From positions 1 through 10,566 of the forward strand of contig SKKR01000305.1 in assembly GCA_007123655.1 (NCBI GenBank): a stretch of 10,566 bases of DNA. The letters run 5' to 3'. This DNA comes from Thermomicrobiaceae bacterium (lineage in GTDB: Bacteria; Chloroflexota; Chloroflexia; Thermomicrobiales; Thermomicrobiaceae). The notes below the pieces were generated by a model, which saw only the letters and a program-made list of their open reading frames with translations, ran no database searches and was not told the DNA's origin. Below, piece after piece: positions 6,043 through 10,566 of this stretch (position 1 is its first letter; each line of letters starts with the position of its first letter). Made by a program: the position numbers and the translations under genes.

Positions 6043-8775
6043 TAGTTCCTCCCAGTTGTCTCCGACCGAAACTTCGGTGACGAGCGGCACCTTGAGCTCC
6101 GCGACATTCTCCATCACCTCGGTTACCAGTTTCGCGAGCGGCCCGGTCTCCGACTCCGGCACCTCAAAGAGCAACTCGTCATGCACCTGAAGGATCATGC
6201 GAGCCTTGTATCCCTGCTGCCGAAGCTCCCGGTTCAGCCGGATCATCGCGATTTTCATGATGTCCGCGGCGGTACCCTGGAGCGGCATATTGATGGCAAT
6301 GCGTTCCGCCGCCGTCCGGCGGTTGAAGTTGTTCGATTTGATATCGCCGACGTAGCGCCGTCGTCCGAACATCGTTGAGACGTACCCCTGCTCGGCGGCC
6401 AGCTCTTTCGTTCGGTCGAGATAGTTCCGGACGCCTGGAAACCGTTCGAAATAGGTGTCGATGAACTGCTGTGCCTCCTGGCGTGGCATGCCGGTGTCGC
6501 GCGAGAGCCCGTACGCCTGCATACCGTACATGATGCCGAAATTGACCGTCTTGGCGATGCGCCGCATGTCAGACGTAACCTCGTCGAGGCCCACGCCGAA
6601 CACATCGGCAGCCGTGGCCGCATGGATGTCCTGACCGGCCTGAAACGCGGACAGGAGGGTTTCGTCTTCCGAAAAGTGCGCCATGAGACGCAGCTCGACC
6701 TGGCTGTAGTCGGCAGCCAGAAAGCGTGCCGTTTCGTCGAACGGACGGTACCCCTCCCGGTTGTCCGCGATGAAACTCCGCCGGACCTGGCGACCGATGC
6801 CCGATCGCACCGGAATGTTCTGCAGGTTCGGGTCGGTTGAACTCAGCCGGCCGGTCGCTGCTACCGTCTGGTTGAACGACGTGTGGACCCGGCCGGTTTC
6901 CGGGTTCACCTGATCCGGAAGCGCGTCGACATAGGTGGATTTCAGCTTCTGCAGTTGCCGGTATTCTAGAATGAGCGGCACGATCTCGTGCGCGTCTCGC
7001 AGGTGTTCCAGGACTTCCTGACCGACCGAGTATCCGGTCTTGGTCTTGCGCCCGGCGGGAAGCTTCAACTCTTCGAACAGGATATCCGCCATCTGACGTG
7101 GCGAGTTGATGTTGAAGGTTCGTCCCGCCAGTCCGTAGATCTCGCCCTCGAGTTCCTCGATTTCACCGGCAAGCTGCTTTGAGAGCGTGCGGAGGAGTTC
7201 GGCGTCAAGCGCGATACCTGTGCGCTCCATGTCGATGAGGACGTCGATGAGCGGCATTTCGATGTCGTAGAAGAGTTCGGCCTGCTTCTGTTCTTCGAGT
7301 TCCGGCGCCAGAAGATCTCGGAGCTGATACGTAGACTCGACGTCGGCGCAGGCATAGTCGCCGGCCTGGTCCATGTCGGCAAGATCCATCGTGATCTGAT
7401 TGCGACCGCTCCCGATGAGGCTCGAAATCTCTTTCATTTCGATGCCAAGTCTGTTGAAGGAGAGCTCTTTTAGTCCGAGTGAGTTCTCGCCGAGGATATA
7501 CGCCGCGATCATCGTGTCAAAGGAGAAGCGTGGCAGCGAGTAACCGTGACGTTCCAGCACCACCGCGTCATATTTCGCGTTGTGTGCGTACAGGGTTGCG
7601 TCCTCGGAGCAGATGAGCGGGGAAAGCGCCTCATGGACGACACGCTGGTCCAGTTGCGCTCGACCATTGGTCGAATGGGCGACCGGGATATAGAAGCTCT
7701 CGAACGGCCCCGTCGCCACGGCGATGCCGACCAGCCGGGCTTCCGATGCGCGCGTCGAATCCGTCTCGACGTCCACCGCCAGTGCATCAGCCTGGTTTGC
7801 TCGCGCGACGAATGACTTGAGTTGGGCCTGATCAGTGACGATCGTTCGCGTGCTCGCCTGAGCGGGCGCTGCCGGCGCCACTTTCGCCGGCTCCGGTAAC
7901 CTGTCCAGAAGCGTCCGGAACTCGAGCTCACGGAAGACCTGCACCACCTTGTCCCGATCGTAGTCCGCGACAACACAGCGTTCCAGGTCGAGTTCGAGTT
8001 CGACATCCCGGATAATCGTGGCCAGCTCTCGTCCCTGGAGTGCGATATCGAAGTGTTCCTGCAGCGAGTTACGGGCACGGGTCGGCGTGACGTCGTCCAG
8101 GTGTTCTCGGAGCGTCTCCAGATCCTCGTACTGCTGGATCAGTGTCGTGGCGGTCTTCTGTCCCACGCCGGGAACTCCGGGAATGTTGTCGGAGGTATCG
8201 CCTACCAGCGCCTTGAAATCCGGGATCCGCTCCGGTGGGAAACCGTAGCGGTCGATCACGCCCTGCCGGTCATAGAGTCTGAATTGTCCAAACCTGGGTC
8301 TGCCTGGGAGCAGAATTTGCGATTTCTCATCTGCGAGCTGCAGGAGGTCGCTGTCTCCGGTCACGATCAGCACTTCCGCACACGACTCGCCGGCAACTCG
8401 GGCGATCGTGCCGATCACGTCATCGGCCTCGAACCCGTCCTTGGAGTGAATCGGAATGTTCAGGGCGTCGAGCACGGTGTAAATGCGGTCAATCTGGTTG
8501 CGGAGATCGTCCGGCATCGGCGCTCGATGGGCTTTGTACTCCTCGAACGCCTCGTGACGGAAGGTCTTGCCGACGTCGAAGCTGACGATAACGAAGTCAG
8601 GCTTGTACTCTTTGAGCGCGTCAAGAAGCATCGAGGTGAATCCGAAAATAGCGTTGGTCGGCTCCCCGTCGGACGTGGCGAGCGTCTCCGGGAGCGCGTG
8701 ATAGGCACGGTAAGCCAGGCCATGGCCGTCAACGAGCATCAGTCGCTTGCCTGATGCCTGAGAATCTTCCGACAT
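6031..8775 (-). CDS. polA: DNA polymerase I with 5' nuclease and intact proofreading domain
   Basis: Pol I fills gaps and removes RNA primers in Okazaki fragment maturation and repair. The 914 residues carry all three domains. The 5' nuclease (about 10-290) shows LVDGHGLAYRAYHAL, SFDVGKTFRHE, DGFEADD, TGDSDLLQL and GDTSDNIPGVPGVGQKTA. The 3'-5' exonuclease (about 310-490) has Exo I DVETD (Asp 335, Glu 337), Exo II NAKYD (399-403) and Exo III YACAD (474-478), so proofreading residues are present, unlike Taq-type enzymes. The polymerase has motif A DYSQVELR (Asp 689), motif B RRIAKTVNFGIMYG (Lys 742, Phe 746, Tyr 750) and motif C VHDE (864-867). A short insertion (about 671-684) precedes motif A compared with E. 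coli. The ATG at 8775 has AAAGGAGA 5 nt upstream, a strong site. It is the first minus-strand gene after the divergent region. Confidence 0.98.
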   Translation of the reverse strand: MSEDSQASGKRLMLVDGHGLAYRAYHALPETLATSDGEPTNAIFGFTSMLLDALKEYKPDFVIVSFDVGKTFRHEAFEEYKAHRAPMPDDLRNQIDRIYTVLDALNIPIHSKDGFEADDVIGTIARVAGESCAEVLIVTGDSDLLQLADEKSQILLPGRPRFGQFRLYDRQGVIDRYGFPPERIPDFKALVGDTSDNIPGVPGVGQKTATTLIQQYEDLETLREHLDDVTPTRARNSLQEHFDIALQGRELATIIRDVELELDLERCVVADYDRDKVVQVFRELEFRTLLDRLPEPAKVAPAAPAQASTRTIVTDQAQLKSFVARANQADALAVDVETDSTRASEARLVGIAVATGPFESFYIPVAHSTNGRAQLDQRVVHEALSPLICSEDATLYAHNAKYDAVVLERHGYSLPRFSFDTMIAAYILGENSLGLKELSFNRLGIEMKEISSLIGSGRNQITMDLADMDQAGDYACADVESTYQLRDLLAPELEEQKQAELFYDIEMPLIDVLIDMERTGIALDAELLRTLSKQLAGEIEELEGEIYGLAGRTFNINSPRQMADILFEELKLPAGRKTKTGYSVGQEVLEHLRDAHEIVPLILEYRQLQKLKSTYVDALPDQVNPETGRVHTSFNQTVAATGRLSSTDPNLQNIPVRSGIGRQVRRSFIADNREGYRPFDETARFLAADYSQVELRLMAHFSEDETLLSAFQAGQDIHAATAADVFGVGLDEVTSDMRRIAKTVNFGIMYGMQAYGLSRDTGMPRQEAQQFIDTYFERFPGVRNYLDRTKELAAEQGYVSTMFGRRRYVGDIKSNNFNRRTAAERIAINMPLQGTAADIMKIAMIRLNRELRQQGYKARMILQVHDELLFEVPESETGPLAKLVTEVMENVAELKVPLVTEVSVGDNWEELESI

Positions 8776-8780
8776 GCTGG

Positions 8781-8810
8781 TCTCCTTTCACCGGCGCGGA
8801 CTTCATTATA
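8781..8810 (-). promoter_or_regulatory. polA -10 element and ribosome-binding site
   Basis: A perfect TATAAT lies at 8810-8805 on the minus strand, 29 nt before the polA ATG. AAAGGAGA (8788-8781) follows, 5 nt from the ATG. The leader would be only about 25 nt long. The -35 position (8828-8833) does not resemble TTGACA, so promoter strength is uncertain. Confidence 0.5.
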
Positions 8811-9126
8811 CGAGGCGAATGGCTCGAAGCCCGCCGGCGTTGAGTCATTGCTGAAGTCCGATGATCAGCCAGTCTGAAACCGCTGCGTTTCGAGACATGC
8901 TGGTTGATATAATCCCTACGGTGAATCAGTGCATTGAACGCTCAACGCTGCCGAAATGTGAAACGCCCGGCGGAGCCCGTCGGCCTGATAAGGCTCGCTT
9001 AAGGTTGCGCTGCAATAATCATTGGCAATCATAACCTACGTGTTCGTTCGTGAAAGACACCGCGTGAGTCATGTGTTCTTCCTGTCACGGACGGATTAGC
9101 CCGGAGCGATGCAAGAGGGGAGCGGT
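8811..9126 (+). other. Divergent intergenic region and moxR leader
   Basis: No gene or tRNA is apparent in this stretch. It holds the polA upstream region, a plus-strand extended -10 at 8905-8913, and several possible RNA stems. GC(G)GAGCC/GGCTCGC (8970-8977 with 8992-8998, one bulged G) and GCCT-GATA-AGGC (8983-8994) share bases and cannot form together. CAAT-AATC-ATTG lies at 9013-9024. The palindrome-like TGAGTCAT occurs twice (8841-8848, 9065-9072). None matches a riboswitch I recognise. Confidence 0.45.
8905..8913 (+). promoter_or_regulatory. Extended -10 promoter element for the moxR-DUF58 unit
   Basis: TGATATAAT is a perfect TGn-extended -10 with consensus TATAAT. No good -35 is seen 16-18 nt upstream, which extended -10 promoters tolerate. 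A start near 8920 would give moxR a leader of about 205 nt. The distance is long, so a second closer promoter is possible; TGCAATAAT at 9011-9019 is a weaker candidate. Confidence 0.45.
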
Positions 9127-10134
9127 ATGGAATCCGTCCAGTCATTGACCCACCGAATGATCGAAAACGTTGAACGCGTCATCGTTGGAAAGCGCCGCGA
9201 GGTGCAGTTCGTGATGGTGGCGCTCCTGTGCCGGGGCCACGTTCTGGTGGAAGATGTCCCTGGTGTCGGTAAGACCGTTCTGGCCAAAGCGATCGCGCGA
9301 AGTGTCGGGTGCACCTTCAAGCGTATCCAGTTCACGCCGGATCTGCTCCCAAGCGACGTCACCGGTGTCAGCGTCTTCAACCAGAAGACTGGTGAGTTCG
9401 AGTATCGCCCCGGTCCGGTCGTGGCGCAGATCGTCCTGGCCGATGAGATCAACCGGGCGACACCGAAGACGCAGTCATCGCTGCTCGAAGCGATGGAGGA
9501 GGCGCAGGTCACGGTCGACGGCGTGAGCTATGCGCTTCCCGATCCGTTCATCGTTCTGGCAACCGAAAATCCGATCGAATACGAAGGAACATTCCCGCTG
9601 CCCGAAGCGCAACTCGACCGGTTCCTCATTCGATTGTCACTCGGTTATCCGACGCATCAGGGCGAGGTGGACATCCTCCAGCGACAACACACGATGCATC
9701 CGCTGGAGCGACTGGAGCAGGTCCTCTCGGTCGAGGACCTGATCAACGCGCAGAAACTTGCCCGGGAAGTGCACGTGGATGACTCATTGATCGAATACAT
9801 CGTCTCGATTACTGAAGCGACCCGGGAGCACGATGACGTCTATCTCGGCGCGGGCCCGCGGGGTTCCCTGTCGCTGTACAACACCTCCCGCGCCTGGGCG
9901 GCAATGAACGGCAGAGATTACGTGATTCCGGACGACATTAAAGATCTCGCCGAGCCGGCCCTGTCCCATCGGATCATCGTGAGTCCGTCCGCGCGAATGA
10001 AGAACGTCGATTCCCGGATCATCGTTCGGGAAACTCTGGCTTCGATACCGGTTCCGGGTGGTCAGGCGCCGTCCGGCCCTGACGGAGCCCGTGGGCAGGC
10101 CAGGGGGTGGAGGGAAGTCGGACGCGGATCGTGA
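9127..10134 (+). CDS. MoxR-family AAA+ ATPase
   Basis: MoxR ATPases act as chaperone-like factors that help assemble or activate partner proteins, often with DUF58 and von Willebrand A domain proteins encoded beside them. This 335-residue protein shows the family layout: VIVGKRREV near the start, Walker A VPGVGKT (44-50, Lys 49), [12 protein letters not shown], Walker [11 protein letters not shown] (102-111, Asp 106, Glu 107), sensor 1 LATENP (144-149), LPEAQLDRF with a probable arginine finger at Arg 165, and sensor 2 GPRGS with Arg 245. The last 20 residues are Gly/Arg rich and variable. I start at ATG 9127 because AGGGGAG lies 4 nt upstream. An in-frame ATG at 9109 adds six residues but has only a poorly spaced GGAG. 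The stop overlaps the next gene by 4 nt, so the two are co-translated. The client of this MoxR is unknown. Confidence 0.95.
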   Translation: MESVQSLTHRMIENVERVIVGKRREVQFVMVALLCRGHVLVEDVPGVGKTVLAKAIARSVGCTFKRIQFTPDLLPSDVTGVSVFNQKTGEFEYRPGPVVAQIVLADEINRATPKTQSSLLEAMEEAQVTVDGVSYALPDPFIVLATENPIEYEGTFPLPEAQLDRFLIRLSLGYPTHQGEVDILQRQHTMHPLERLEQVLSVEDLINAQKLAREVHVDDSLIEYIVSITEATREHDDVYLGAGPRGSLSLYNTSRAWAAMNGRDYVIPDDIKDLAEPALSHRIIVSPSARMKNVDSRIIVRETLASIPVPGGQAPSGPDGARGQARGWREVGRGS

Positions 10135-10566
10135 ACTCCCTGAAGCTCGTTGCTCTCATCATCGGCATTCTGGTTGTCTCTGAAATCAACCGGTGGAGCA
10201 TTCTCGATAATCTCTTCTTCGTTCTGACCGGCCTGCTCGTTGTCAGCTTCGTGTGGAGCAGGTTCAGCCTGCGCGGGCTCGAGATTACCCGAGAAACAAA
10301 ATCGAACCGCGCCCAGGTCGGCCAGACGCTTCAGGAGCGCGTGCGAATACGCAACGGCAGCCGGCTGCCGAAACTCTGGGTGGAGGCGGTCGACCATTCC
10401 GATATGCCCGGACATCAGGTAAGCCGGGTCGTAAACCTGAAGAGTAACGATGCCAACAGGTGGCGGGTTGAAACCTGGTGTTCTCGCCGGGGCCGGTTTC
10501 AGATCGGTCCGATGTCGTTGCGGTCTGGTGATCCCTTCGGCCTGTTCCCGATGGAGGAGTCCGTTC
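10131..10566 (+). CDS. DUF58 membrane protein, N-terminal part (cut by window edge)
   Basis: The open frame starts at GTG 10131, whose last bases overlap the moxR stop (GTGA), and runs off the right edge with 145 residues visible. Two hydrophobic segments, about 4-17 and 24-42, form a likely membrane hairpin. They are followed by a beta-rich soluble part with RGRFQIGPM (120-128) and SGDPFGLF (132-139), the family's conserved motif. DUF58 proteins have a divergent von Willebrand A-like domain after this point; it would lie outside the window. Paired with MoxR, and often followed by transglutaminase-like genes, they are thought to act in cell-envelope or protein-complex assembly, but the role is not defined. 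Start choice is supported by the moxR overlap; no separate strong ribosome-binding site is seen. Confidence 0.92.
   Translation, partial: MNSLKLVALIIGILVVSEINRWSILDNLFFVLTGLLVVSFVWSRFSLRGLEITRETKSNRAQVGQTLQERVRIRNGSRLPKLWVEAVDHSDMPGHQVSRVVNLKSNDANRWRVETWCSRRGRFQIGPMSLRSGDPFGLFPMEESV

Noticed and set aside
8053..8754. 233-codon open frame on the plus strand opposite the polA 5' nuclease region
   Set aside because: It is a mirror of strongly conserved polA sequence with no independent coding evidence.
1..10566. Mobile element, CRISPR array, prophage or defence system
   Set aside because: No transposase, integrase, regularly spaced repeats or defence-type genes were seen. Every recognised gene except the moxR-DUF58 pair belongs to replication, translation or small housekeeping families.

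Overview
The window reads as a stretch of core chromosome from a moderately GC-rich bacterium, most likely a member of the Chloroflexota near Thermomicrobia/Sphaerobacter. That assignment is inference. It rests on a DnaD-domain protein and a zinc-motif DnaC/DnaI-like loader directly behind a replicative DnaB, on a three-domain DNA polymerase I whose proofreading residues are intact, and on the style of the MoxR protein. No marker such as rRNA is present, so phylum is a moderate-confidence call.

From 1 to 8775 every gene lies on the minus strand. In transcription order they are polA (DNA polymerase I), a small FmdB-type zinc-ribbon protein with a serine-rich tail, cysS (cysteinyl-tRNA synthetase), rlmB-like SpoU/TrmH 2'-O-methyltransferase, rplI (ribosomal protein L9 with an acidic tail), dnaB (replicative helicase), a DnaD-domain primosome protein, and the N-terminal third of a DnaC/DnaI-like helicase loader that runs off the left edge. 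cysS and rlmB are 2 nt apart. rplI, dnaB, dnaD and the loader form a second compact unit behind a good sigma-70-type promoter at 3048-3076. dnaD and the loader overlap by 98 nt in different frames.

From 9127 to the right edge the strand switches. A MoxR-family AAA+ ATPase overlaps by 4 nt a DUF58 membrane protein that is cut by the window end. The 8776-9126 divergent region carries promoter-like elements for both directions and some inverted repeats.

Functionally the minus-strand block mixes replication (polA, dnaB, dnaD, loader) and translation (cysS, rlmB, rplI). The rplI unit looks like a helicase-loading or primosome operon. I see no mobile element, CRISPR array, tRNA, rRNA or defence system. 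The more unusual points are the long loader/dnaD overlap, the Cys4 motif on the loader, the acidic tail of L9, the half-serine tail of the FmdB protein, and the structured, Cys-codon-containing leader upstream of cysS.
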